Below the pieces are notes generated by a model that worked only from the letters and a program-made list of their open reading frames with translations, was not told where the DNA came from and did no database searches. Positions 8,476-16,302 of a stretch of DNA of 64,000 nt are shown piece after piece. Every line of letters begins with the position of its first letter. The first letter of the stretch is position 1. The DNA is taken from positions 2,046,001 to 2,110,000 of the forward strand of contig NZ_JBBMQM010000001.1 of the NCBI RefSeq assembly GCF_038900055.1. Direction: 5' to 3'. The DNA is from Henriciella sp. AS95. GTDB lineage: Bacteria > Pseudomonadota > Alphaproteobacteria > Caulobacterales > Hyphomonadaceae. The position numbers and the translations under genes are program-made.

Positions 8476-10976
8476 TTCATCTGGAACCGCCGACGGATCG
8501 CAAGGCCTGACAGGAAGGCCAGGATAATTGCGGTCAGCGACTGAAAGCTCGCCAGCAGGCGCAGGCCAAACGGCACCCACGTGCCATAGTGAATTGCACC
8601 TCCGGAGCAATTTTCACGACCCGCTGTTTCCAGCATTTGTCCAATGCGGGAACACGCCTCCGGAGCCGCCCACGGACCAAAAGGCAACACCCGACCTGTC
8701 GAAAATGAGAGCGCGTTTTCGAGCTCGCTCACCGTAGGCGTGTGATGCGGAAAGGATGCCATCGCGGCATAAATCGCGGCGAACAGCAGAACACCGCAAA
8801 TTAGCCAGACAATCGGCAATACGGCTGAGTTTCCATACTTGGATGCCCCACCATAGATGTGAGACAGCGTCCGTTCCCAGATCGGGATGCCCTCTTTCTC
8901 CTGCCAGAAGGCCAGCATTTGAGGTGCCGTATATTTCGGCCGGCGTCGCCTGCGCCGGGCAATCAATTCCAACCGGTGGAATCGGCTCTCTTCCAGCCTG
9001 TCCCGCCTGTCTTCATTGAATAGTTTCAAAGTACGGTAGCAGTCTTCCAGAGCGCGAAAATACTCGTTCCGATCTTCGACCGAACCTTCCGCAAAAGCCC
9101 GCGCCTCACTCCGCCGCCACGCCTGAAATTCCTCAAGGCCACCTTCATATAGCGCTGACCATTTTGAGGCGTCCCGCAGATACTGCTCTTTATTCGATTC
9201 AAGCGCATCTGCCCTGGGGGGCTTCGGCTTTTCCGGAACAGCCCGCTTCAAAGTCTCCAGTCCTTCCATCAGCGCACCGGGGACTGGCAGACAAGACTCC
9301 TGAGCCTTACCCTGATCCAGAGCTAACTCAACACGGGCTTTCCTAAAGTTGATGCCACGGTGCAGCGCACTGTCATGGAGTTTGAACAGATGGAAAAAGT
9401 GAGCATCATGGAAATCGGATTCAACACCGTCAGGCCCACTCAGAAAGTCCCGATTGGAAAAGTTGGCGGGCCCCAGAAACACGGCTCCATTGGCGGCGAA
9501 ACGCTGAATGGAACGCCGCGCCATCGCGAGTGGGGTAGGCTGGTCCACACGCTCGCTCATCAGGCTGCGCCTCTCCCCGCCAAAATCGGCATCACCTAAA
9601 AAGACAGCACCGTTGAAATGAGCTTCTCCCGAGAAGGCAGCGCTGGCGAAACAAGCGTCTTCTGAGAAGGCAGCGTTGTCGAACCAAGCATCTCCCGAGA
9701 AGGTGGCGGTCTCGAAGATGGCACCTCTCGAAAAGGCGGCGCTCTCGAAGATGGCGTATCCCGAGAAGACGGCGCTATCGAAATTGGCGTTTCCCGAGAA
9801 CGCGGCGCTGTCGAAGATCGCATCTCCCGAGAAGGCGGCGTTGGCGAAGACGGCGTCTCCCGAGAATGTGACGCTCTCGAAGCTGGCGTATCCAGAGAAG
9901 GCCGCGCTGTTGAACCAGGCGTCTCGCGAGAAGGCGGCGCTATCGAAGTTGGCGTTTCTCGAGAAGGCGGCACTGTCGAAGCGGACATCTCCCGAGAAGG
10001 CGGCGCTGTTGAAGCTGGCGTCTCCCGAGAAGGCAGCGCTGAAGAAGCGGGCCTTTCCCGAGAAGGCGGCGCTGCTGAACACGGCGTCTCCCGAGAAGGC
10101 GGCGCCGTAGAAGCCGGCGTCTCCCGAGAAGGAGGCGCTGTCGAAGCGGGCGTTTCCCGAGAAGGCGGCGCTGCTGAACCCGGCGTCTCCCGAGAAGGCG
10201 GCGCCGTAGAAAATGGCGTCTCCCGAGAAGACGGCGCTCTCGAATTCAGCAACTCCCGAGAAGGTGGCGCTGTGGAAGCTGGCGTCTACCGAGAAGGCGG
10301 CGCTGTCGAAGCGAGCGTCTCCCGAGAAGGCGGCGCTGTAGAAGCTGACGTCTCCCGAGAAGGCGGCGCTGTAGAAGCTGACGTCTCCCGAGAAGGCGGC
10401 ACTGTCGAAGCGGACATCTCCCGAGAAGGCGGCGCTGTTGAACCAAGCGTCTCCCAAGAAGGCGGCATCTATTGCATGCAGGGAGAGGGGAATCCTGTCA
10501 TCCTCGTCCCGGGATTGGGCGGACAGGTCTTCAAGGTCGAAATGCGGCAGGACGACTCCGCGCCACTGCATCCGGTGGTCCGGCCCTTCAAGCTCGCCCC
10601 AATCCAGATATTTGGTTTCCATGATCGGCCGGGCCAGTTCGGAACGAAGCACATCATACACCTCCTCCAGGAAGGCTTTGTCGTCCTTCCCCTTCAGCGT
10701 CTCGCTGCCATCTTCGAATGTCAGGGGCAGGTGGATGCGGGTGAACTGTTTGCCCGTTTTGGGACACGTATGCCCCTCACGCTTGATATCCTCCTCGAGG
10801 CCTGCGCGCCGCCAATAATCCTGCAGCGTAGCCTGATCGCCGTCCACACCAACTTTGCCCGGCACCGGAACGCCATCCTCCGGCACGACCCAGCCATCCC
10901 AGTCCTTCTTCGCCAGCCCATCCCAGGAGTAATCCTCCTCCCACCACCGGTCCCACCATTCCTCAGAGATTGTCAT
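8472..10976 (-). CDS. Large 11-residue-repeat (Pentapeptide_3-type) protein with two C-terminal membrane helices
   Basis: Protein of 834 residues. Residues 1-172 are a Trp/Asp-rich unrecognised domain (many WW and DW pairs). Residues 173-469 are 27 tandem copies of an 11-residue unit of the form FSGDAxFxSAA; alternating A-x-F steps match the quadrilateral beta-helix of pentapeptide-repeat proteins (Pfam Pentapeptide_3). A charged helical segment follows (about 560-700, ending in RRRRRR), then helix 1 (about 720-745), a short [10 protein letters not shown] segment and helix 2 (about 800-828) before LAIRRRF. The ATG at 10976 is preferred to an upstream start at 11042. The helix-loop-helix end resembles two-TM pore modules seen on some pentapeptide proteins. 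Function is unknown; ion-channel or membrane-scaffold roles are guesses. Confidence 0.8.
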   Translation of the reverse strand: MTISEEWWDRWWEEDYSWDGLAKKDWDGWVVPEDGVPVPGKVGVDGDQATLQDYWRRAGLEEDIKREGHTCPKTGKQFTRIHLPLTFEDGSETLKGKDDKAFLEEVYDVLRSELARPIMETKYLDWGELEGPDHRMQWRGVVLPHFDLEDLSAQSRDEDDRIPLSLHAIDAAFLGDAWFNSAAFSGDVRFDSAAFSGDVSFYSAAFSGDVSFYSAAFSGDARFDSAAFSVDASFHSATFSGVAEFESAVFSGDAIFYGAAFSGDAGFSSAAFSGNARFDSASFSGDAGFYGAAFSGDAVFSSAAFSGKARFFSAAFSGDASFNSAAFSGDVRFDSAAFSRNANFDSAAFSRDAWFNSAAFSGYASFESVTFSGDAVFANAAFSGDAIFDSAAFSGNANFDSAVFSGYAIFESAAFSRGAIFETATFSGDAWFDNAAFSEDACFASAAFSGEAHFNGAVFLGDADFGGERRSLMSERVDQPTPLAMARRSIQRFAANGAVFLGPANFSNRDFLSGPDGVESDFHDAHFFHLFKLHDSALHRGINFRKARVELALDQGKAQESCLPVPGALMEGLETLKRAVPEKPKPPRADALESNKEQYLRDASKWSALYEGGLEEFQAWRRSEARAFAEGSVEDRNEYFRALEDCYRTLKLFNEDRRDRLEESRFHRLELIARRRRRRPKYTAPQMLAFWQEKEGIPIWERTLSHIYGGASKYGNSAVLPIVWLICGVLLFAAIYAAMASFPHHTPTVSELENALSFSTGRVLPFGPWAAPEACSRIGQMLETAGRENCSGGAIHYGTWVPFGLRLLASFQSLTAIILAFLSGLAIRRRFQMN
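9570..10460 (-). repeat. 33-bp tandem coding repeat, 27 units
   Basis: Twenty-seven uninterrupted 33-bp units inside the repeat protein encode FSGDAxFxSAA. Units differ mainly at the two x positions and at scattered third bases, while the TCTCCCGAGAAGGCGGCG block is strongly kept. There are no unique spacers. Such an array is prone to slippage, so copy number may vary between strains. Confidence 0.92.
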
Positions 10977-11043
10977 CTGTGCGCCCTGTGCTGCCCCGAC
11001 AGCGTCAGGTAGGCGCGCGGCGATGGCGTGTAAACCTGCCACC

Positions 11044-11670
11044 TTACATGTCGTCGGCCTTGGTCATGTGCAGGAAGAATTCTTCCTTGCTGTTGGTGCG
11101 GGGATAGTCGCCGTCCGGGACCGCGACGCCAAGGAAGTCGCACAGCGGCTGCCAGCCATCCTTTGCGCTATGAACCAGAAGACGATCGTCAGGGATCGCC
11201 GCCTTCACCTTGGCTTCATGAGCCTCGAATGCCCTGATCAGTGCGTCCTTGTCTCGCGCATCTCCAAAGCTGCGCTCAAGCACCTTGGTCACCATCTTGA
11301 ACCACTCAACCGCCTGAGGCGGCCATGTGTCCGGTGCCCACACCGTGGCAAGAATCGTCTCGGAAATGCTGGCATACCAGCTCTCTGGTGAGCGCGTGGA
11401 GAGGATGATCTTCGCCTCCGGACAGGCATCAGCGGTCTCTTTCCAAAAAGCGGCAGTGGGCCAGTCCACGGCTGAAACGTAGCCTTGATAGATCGCGTCG
11501 AAATCCGGGGCACCGGCCAGCGCATCATTCCAGAGCTCAACTTGCGGATCGGGATTTTCGATCACTTCGATCATGTGATAGCACGGCCCGAATCCCAATT
11601 GCTCCAGCGCGAGCTTGAGCGACATGGTTCCCGTCCGGCCAAAACCGGCGCTTATGACTTTCAGTGACAT
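11044..11670 (-). CDS. Sulfotransferase family protein (Sulfotransfer_4 type)
   Basis: P-loop protein of 208 residues. The N-terminal phosphosulfate-binding loop is GFGRTGTMSLK (residues 10-20), and a 3'-phosphate-binding segment ILSTRSPESWYAS lies near residue 95; both fit PAPS-dependent sulfotransferases of the Sulfotransfer_4 group. A strong ribosome site (GGGAGGGG) precedes the ATG. The acceptor is unknown. It ends 68 bp from the repeat-protein start on the same strand, so the two may be co-transcribed. Confidence 0.8.
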   Translation of the reverse strand: MSLKVISAGFGRTGTMSLKLALEQLGFGPCYHMIEVIENPDPQVELWNDALAGAPDFDAIYQGYVSAVDWPTAAFWKETADACPEAKIILSTRSPESWYASISETILATVWAPDTWPPQAVEWFKMVTKVLERSFGDARDKDALIRAFEAHEAKVKAAIPDDRLLVHSAKDGWQPLCDFLGVAVPDGDYPRTNSKEEFFLHMTKADDM

Positions 11671-12098
11671 TTCCCCTCCCGCTGCCGAATTAAAATTCCG
11701 GCATGTGCTGAAAGTAGCATGAGGGTCTCAATCCGGGAAGCAGGGCGCGAGCGCGTCGGCTTGCGACGACCGCCCCATGGATGTTCACGTAGAGTGTCCG
11801 TCACCGTTGCCGCCCCGCCAGCGCACATTTCGCGCATCTTCATGCTTCTTCATGCCGGTCTTCAGGTTTCTGCATTAGGCCGCAGCCGGCGCCTTTCGTA
11901 GTTTTCGGCAGGTGAGACGGATGCGCGTGGAGGATCGAACTCCAAAGTTTTGGCCGGTCAAACGACAGCGGCTATTGTCTGTCGCAACAGGCCAGCGATG
12001 CACACGGCTCATGGGCCGGGTATGCCTTCAAGGACGAATGCCGGTACATGTGGGAGTTCGAGTTCTGAGGGACTGTGTCCATTCGGCCCGCTGAACAG
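11671..12098. other. 428-bp gap between sulfotransferase and thioesterase
   Basis: No intact gene is seen. It contains a 17-nt hairpin at 11928-11944 that resembles a tRNA T-arm on the minus strand (stem TGGAG/CTCCA, loop TTCGATC), but no matching acceptor or anticodon arms. It also holds a start-less open frame, 11916-12068, described separately. The rest shows no clear promoter or terminator. Confidence 0.5.
11916..12068 (+). pseudogene. Possible gene remnant, start-less 50-codon frame
   Basis: An open frame of 50 codons runs from an in-frame stop to TGA at 12066-12068 without an ATG or GTG near its start. Its last 38 codons have G or C at the third position in about 29 cases by eye, as in genuine genes here, and the product ends in WAGYAFKDECRYMWEFEF. 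It looks like the 3' end of a lost gene; I do not recognise the family. Confidence 0.3.
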
Positions 12099-12536
12099 TT
12101 ATTGGTCCTTCCTCACCGAACGCCGCATGATCGTGCCTGAAAAGTTCAGGCACGGCTTGCCGTCGCCCGTGATGAGCCCGCGTACGAAGATGATGGACCG
12201 GCCGGCGCGAAGCACTTCACCGCGCGCTTCTATATAAGCACCTTCAGCTGGCCCGGAGAGGAATTCGGAGTTGAAGGCGACGGTAAGCCCGTACTCGTCC
12301 TGGATCTGCTCATGCGCGATCGCGAACAGGGAGTAATCGGCGAATGCCATCAGGCAGCCACCATGGACCACGCCGCCCGCATTCATATGTTTGCGCTGGG
12401 CCCGGAAGGCCGCGACCGGCCCTTGCTCATCAATGCGAAAATAAAAGGGGCCAACCGTCTCATATTCAAAAGGTTCGGTCGGCCATGTCCTCCAACCGGT
12501 AAATTCGCCCGCCTTTACCTCGACAGTCTGCGTCAC
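12099..12536 (-). CDS. PaaI-type hotdog-fold acyl-CoA thioesterase
   Basis: Thioesterase of 145 residues that would hydrolyse acyl- or aryl-CoA esters. The hotdog signature HGGCLMAFAD lies near residue 57, with the Asp/Gly arrangement of the PaaI/4HBT family. I place the start at a GTG (12536) because GGGGAG sits seven bases upstream; the open frame runs on to a TTG at 12614 without a comparable site. The divergent acyl-CoA dehydrogenase at 12662 suggests a shared acyl-CoA pathway. Confidence 0.8.
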   Translation of the reverse strand: MTQTVEVKAGEFTGWRTWPTEPFEYETVGPFYFRIDEQGPVAAFRAQRKHMNAGGVVHGGCLMAFADYSLFAIAHEQIQDEYGLTVAFNSEFLSGPAEGAYIEARGEVLRAGRSIIFVRGLITGDGKPCLNFSGTIMRRSVRKDQ

Positions 12537-12661
12537 AGTTTTCTCCCCGATCTTCGATTCCGCACCAGCCTGCGACGATGATGCCTCAGCGTCCAGCCTT
12601 GCCCTTCGACTCAATAGCCATCAAAGCGTATGATGAAAGAAAATAGGTGTAGGAGACTATC

Positions 12662-13822
12662 ATGGCATTCGATGCAGAAATCCGTCAGGCGCTGATCGAG
12701 CAGGTTCGCCGGTTCGTCACGGAGAAATGTATCCCGCTGGAAGGTCAGGTCGGCGATACGGACGAAGTTCCGCAGGACATTGTCGACGAGATGAAACAGC
12801 TCGGTCTCTTCGGACTTGCCGTTCCGGAAGATTTCGGTGGTCTCGGCCTCGATATGGAAACCGAATGCCTCGTCGCGCTTGAGCTCGGTCGCACCTCTCC
12901 TGCGTTCCGCTCTGTGGCGGGGACAAATATCGGCATCGGGTCGCAGGCGCTCGTCCTGTTCGGCACGCCTGAGCAGAAGGAAAAGTGGCTCCCGGGCATT
13001 GCCTCGGGTGATCTCATTTCGAGCTTTGCGCTCACCGAACCGGGTGCAGGGTCAGACGCCGGCAGCCTGACGACGAAGGCCATTCGCGACGGCGATCACT
13101 ATGTGCTCAACGGCACCAAGCGCTACATCACCAACGCCAACAAGGCTGACCTCTTCACCGTCATGGCGCGCACCTCGCCGGATGTGAAAGGCCCCAAAGG
13201 CGTCTCTGCCTTTGTCGTTGAACGCGACACGCCGGGCGTCAGCGTCGGCCAGCCTGAAAAGAAAATGGGCCAGCAGGGCGCCCATGTCTGTGATGTGATC
13301 TTTGAAGATGCCCGTGTGCCGGTCGACAATCTCATCGGAAATGAAGGCGAAGGCTTCAAGGTCGCGATGAGCGTGCTCGACAAGGGGCGTCTCCACATTT
13401 CAGCAGTCGCGACCGGCATGTCCGAGCGGCTCATCAAGGAGATGGTCAACTATGCCAGCGAGCGTGTGCAGGGCGGCAAGCCGATCATCGACCACCAGCT
13501 GATCCAGGCGCTTCTCGCCGACAGCCAGGCCGAAACCTATGCAGCCAGATGCATGATCCTGGACGCAGCGAAAAAGCGCGATGCAGGCGAGAACGTCACA
13601 ATGCTGGCCTCGTCGACAAAGCTCTTCGCGACGGAAGCAAACGGTCGCGTCGCAGACCGGGCCGTGCAGGTATTTGGCGGTGCCGGATACATCTCTGACT
13701 ATGGCATCGAACGGTTCTATCGTGACGCCCGCATCTTCCGCCTGTACGAAGGGACAAGCCAGATTCAGCAGATCATCATTGCGCGTGAACTGAAAAAGGC
13801 TGCGGCGGCGGACCTGCTGTAA
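12662..13822 (+). CDS. Acyl-CoA dehydrogenase
   Basis: Canonical 386-residue acyl-CoA dehydrogenase. FALTEPGAGSDAGS near residue 122 and YITNANKAD near 155 are the FAD/substrate motifs; GGAGYISDYGIERFYRDARI near 340 and RLYEGTSQIQ near 362 give the conserved Arg-Asp and the catalytic Glu. It introduces the alpha-beta double bond of acyl-CoA and passes electrons to ETF. The ribosome site TAGGAG precedes the ATG. It is followed after about 40 bp by a serine hydrolase, probably in the same transcript. Confidence 0.93.
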   Translation: MAFDAEIRQALIEQVRRFVTEKCIPLEGQVGDTDEVPQDIVDEMKQLGLFGLAVPEDFGGLGLDMETECLVALELGRTSPAFRSVAGTNIGIGSQALVLFGTPEQKEKWLPGIASGDLISSFALTEPGAGSDAGSLTTKAIRDGDHYVLNGTKRYITNANKADLFTVMARTSPDVKGPKGVSAFVVERDTPGVSVGQPEKKMGQQGAHVCDVIFEDARVPVDNLIGNEGEGFKVAMSVLDKGRLHISAVATGMSERLIKEMVNYASERVQGGKPIIDHQLIQALLADSQAETYAARCMILDAAKKRDAGENVTMLASSTKLFATEANGRVADRAVQVFGGAGYISDYGIERFYRDARIFRLYEGTSQIQQIIIARELKKAAAADLL

Positions 13823-13861
13823 TAACCGCAGCAGGCAGGGCAAAGGGAAAGAGGGGCTGAT

Positions 13862-15097
13862 ATGTCGATCCAGGATGAAATCGGGCCATCGGATGTTGGT
13901 CTCAATGAAGAGCGTCTGGACGCGATTCCGCATTTTTTCGCGAGCGCCTATCTCGACACGGGCAAGCTGCCCTGCGTCGCGACGATGGTCTCGCGCAATG
14001 GCCAGATCGTACACGAAGCCTATCGCGGTCGCACCCATATCGATGGCGGCGATCCGATCAATTCCGACACGATTTTCCGTATCTATTCGATGACGAAGCC
14101 GATCACGTCGGTCGCGGCGATGATGCTGTTTGAAGAGGGCAAGATTCGCCTCGACCATCCGGTCAGCAAATACATTCCTGAGTTTGCCGATACCGAAGTC
14201 TGGGTAAAAGGCACGCTCGACGACTATGAGACCCGCAAGCCGATGCGTCCCATGGAAGTCCGTGATCTTTTCACGCACACGTCTGGTCTCACCTATGGAT
14301 TCCTCCTCCAGCACGAGGTCGATGCCCTGTACCGCCAGGAAAAAATTGCCCGGCCGGATGAGACGCTCGAAGAAATGTGCGCACGTCTCGCCAAACTGCC
14401 GCTGCTCTTCTCTCCCGGCACGCGCTGGAATTACGGTCACTCCACCGATGTCCTCGGTCGCGTGGTTGAAGTGGCTTCAGGTGAGGCGCTCGATACGTTT
14501 TTCCAGGAGCGCATATTCGACCCTCTCGGCATGGTCGATACCGGTTTTTACGTGCCTGAAGACAAGCTGAAGCGCCTGATGGCGTGCTACAACAAGCATC
14601 CTGAAACCGGCGCGATCAGCTTGAGTGATGGCGCTGGCGCGGAATCGAAGCTCTATCGCGCCAAGCCGCCACTGTTGAATGCTGGCGGCGGCCTGGTTTC
14701 CACCCTCCGTGATTACCACCGCTTCTGCCAGATGTTACTGCATGGCGGCACGTTGGAAGGCGCGCGCCTCCTCAGCCCAAAAACGGTTGAGTTCATGCGC
14801 ATGAATCACCTGCCGGAAGGCAAGACGATCAAGCAGATGGGCGACAAGACGTTTTCCGAAGCCCGTATGGAAGGCAACGGATTCGGCCTCGGCGGCAGCA
14901 CGATCGTCAATGTTGCTGAAACCATGCAGCCCGGCTCTCTCGGTACATTCAGCTGGGGCGGCCTCGCCAATACATTCTTCTGGATCGACTTCGAGGAAGA
15001 GCTGATTGCCCTTCAGGCGACCCAGATGATCCCCTCCGGCTGCTACCCGATCCGTCCGCAATTCCAGCAGCTCGTCTACGCTGCCATCGACTGGTGA
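13862..15097 (+). CDS. Serine hydrolase, beta-lactamase/family VIII esterase type
   Basis: Hydrolase of 411 residues with the class C beta-lactamase fold. The nucleophile motif is SMTK near residue 78 and the second motif is YGHS near 188 (Y-x-N variant). No signal peptide is visible, so it is likely cytoplasmic, which together with the YGHS form favours a family VIII carboxylesterase over a beta-lactamase or DD-peptidase. Its stop overlaps the GTG of the DUF3253 gene by four bases. In this neighbourhood it may release acids from esters for CoA activation. Confidence 0.85.
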   Translation: MSIQDEIGPSDVGLNEERLDAIPHFFASAYLDTGKLPCVATMVSRNGQIVHEAYRGRTHIDGGDPINSDTIFRIYSMTKPITSVAAMMLFEEGKIRLDHPVSKYIPEFADTEVWVKGTLDDYETRKPMRPMEVRDLFTHTSGLTYGFLLQHEVDALYRQEKIARPDETLEEMCARLAKLPLLFSPGTRWNYGHSTDVLGRVVEVASGEALDTFFQERIFDPLGMVDTGFYVPEDKLKRLMACYNKHPETGAISLSDGAGAESKLYRAKPPLLNAGGGLVSTLRDYHRFCQMLLHGGTLEGARLLSPKTVEFMRMNHLPEGKTIKQMGDKTFSEARMEGNGFGLGGSTIVNVAETMQPGSLGTFSWGGLANTFFWIDFEEELIALQATQMIPSGCYPIRPQFQQLVYAAIDW

Positions 15098-15366
15098 GCG
15101 AGCCGGAGCGCAAGAAGAAGAAAGAGACGCTGGATGACATCATCCTGCGCCTCACCGCTGAACGCGGGCAAGGCAAGACGATCTGCCCGTCTGAAGCGGC
15201 GCGCACCTTCCGCGCGGAAAATTGGCAGCAGCTCATGGGTGAAGTTCGAGTACGCGCAATCAAGCTCGCTCATGCCGGCGAAATCACGATCTACCGAAAA
15301 GGAAAGCCGGCAGACCCCGATGACTTCAAGGGGATCTACCGGCTCGGGCTTCCGAAGGAAGGGTGA
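15094..15366 (+). CDS. DUF3253 domain protein
   Basis: Small basic protein of 90 residues starting at a GTG that overlaps the esterase stop (GTGA). The pattern ILRLTAERGQGKTICPSEAAR and a C-terminal GxITIYRKGKP segment match DUF3253, a small winged-helix-like family of unknown function. A lysine run (KKKK) follows the start. Tight coupling to the esterase suggests co-expression, but function is not known. Confidence 0.8.
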   Translation: MSEPERKKKKETLDDIILRLTAERGQGKTICPSEAARTFRAENWQQLMGEVRVRAIKLAHAGEITIYRKGKPADPDDFKGIYRLGLPKEG

Positions 15367-15372
15367 GCTTGA

Positions 15373-16164
15373 TCAGCCCTTTCTGAAATCGGCAGGGCGC
15401 TTTTCGAGGAAGGCTTTGACCCCTTCGGCGAAGTCCGGCGAGCGACCAGCCGTGCGCTGGGCAAACCGTTCAGCCTGGAGCTGACTATCGAGGTCATTGT
15501 CCTCAGCTTGCCAGACAAGGTCGCGGATCATGGCGAGCGCCGTGGTCGGGCCATTCGCGAGCTGCAGCGCATAATTCTTGGCTTCATCCATCAGCTTGTC
15601 ATCGGAAACGACGCGGTTCACCAGGCCCCATTCAAAGGCCTGTTTCGCCGGTATCTTTTCGCCAAACAGCGTCATTTCCATTGCGCGGGCACGGCCAATC
15701 GTGCGCGTCAGCAGATAGGTTGAGCCGCCATCTGGCACCAGGCCGATCCGGCGGAACGCCTGCAGGAAGTAGCTGCTCTCCGCAGCGACGATAAAGTCAC
15801 CCATCAGCGCGATTGAACAGCCCACGCCAGCGGCTGCGCCGTTGACGGCCGTGATGATCGGGTGAGGGTGTGTGCGCATCGCCTTGATGAACGGGTTGTA
15901 GACCCGGTCGAGCTCCCGGCCCGTATCCGGCTTGCGTTTTGGCCCGGGTGCGCCGCCTGGATTGGCCGACAAATTAGCGCCAGAGCAGAAGCCTCGTCCA
16001 TTGCCGGTAATGATCGTGCAGCGCGCTTCATCGCCCGCCATTTCAAGAGCATGGCTCATCTCTTCGACCGTATCGACGCCAGCTGCATTCATCGTCTTCG
16101 GGTCATTCATGGCGATGACGGCAATTTCGTCGTCAACGGAATAGGTGATCTTCTCGAAACTCAT
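15373..16164 (-). CDS. Enoyl-CoA hydratase/isomerase family protein (PaaG-like)
   Basis: Crotonase-fold enzyme of 263 residues. The first oxyanion-hole segment is RGFCSGANLS near residue 62 and the second is AAAGVGCSIALMGD near 105. The active-site stretch RRIGLVPDGGSTYLL near 140 carries Asp where many hydratases have Glu, as in PaaG-type ring 1,2-epoxyphenylacetyl-CoA isomerases and delta3-delta2 isomerases. The ATG at 16164 is preferred over 16194. It converges with the DUF3253 gene, six bp apart. It may belong to the same acyl/aryl-CoA breakdown as its neighbours. Confidence 0.88.
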   Translation of the reverse strand: MSFEKITYSVDDEIAVIAMNDPKTMNAAGVDTVEEMSHALEMAGDEARCTIITGNGRGFCSGANLSANPGGAPGPKRKPDTGRELDRVYNPFIKAMRTHPHPIITAVNGAAAGVGCSIALMGDFIVAAESSYFLQAFRRIGLVPDGGSTYLLTRTIGRARAMEMTLFGEKIPAKQAFEWGLVNRVVSDDKLMDEAKNYALQLANGPTTALAMIRDLVWQAEDNDLDSQLQAERFAQRTAGRSPDFAEGVKAFLEKRPADFRKG

Positions 16165-16302
16165 CGGCGCGTGTCCTCTCTTTGCTGGCCGCAATGTAAG
16201 GCATCCGGAGCGCCTGAAAACCGTGACGTGGCGGAAGACTTTTTCAAACGGCGCGGTCTTTTGTATGGTAGTATGCAGACAACAAACACCGGGAGAGAAA
16301 CG

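Noticed and set aside
9570-10460. CRISPR-like array
   Set aside because: Units are contiguous coding repeats with no unique spacers, and no cas genes are present.
9676-11012. Plus-strand open frames across and beyond the 33-bp repeat array
   Set aside because: They are shadows of the repeat protein: the 33-bp period keeps other frames free of stops. The products are low-complexity echoes without starts, ribosome sites or domains.
11928-11944. tRNA gene or two-piece tmRNA on the minus strand
   Set aside because: Only the T-arm-like hairpin is present. No 5' acceptor strand, anticodon arm or CCA pairs with it, and the downstream ATGCGCG that could pair lacks the tmRNA D-loop sequence.
13400-14440. 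346-residue minus-strand frame across the acyl-CoA dehydrogenase and esterase
   Set aside because: It spans the ends of two well-supported genes on the other strand and shows no family features.
15862-16302. N-terminal extension of the aldehyde dehydrogenase
   Set aside because: It is antisense to the enoyl-CoA hydratase; family homology begins at the ATG at 16303, which has a ribosome site.
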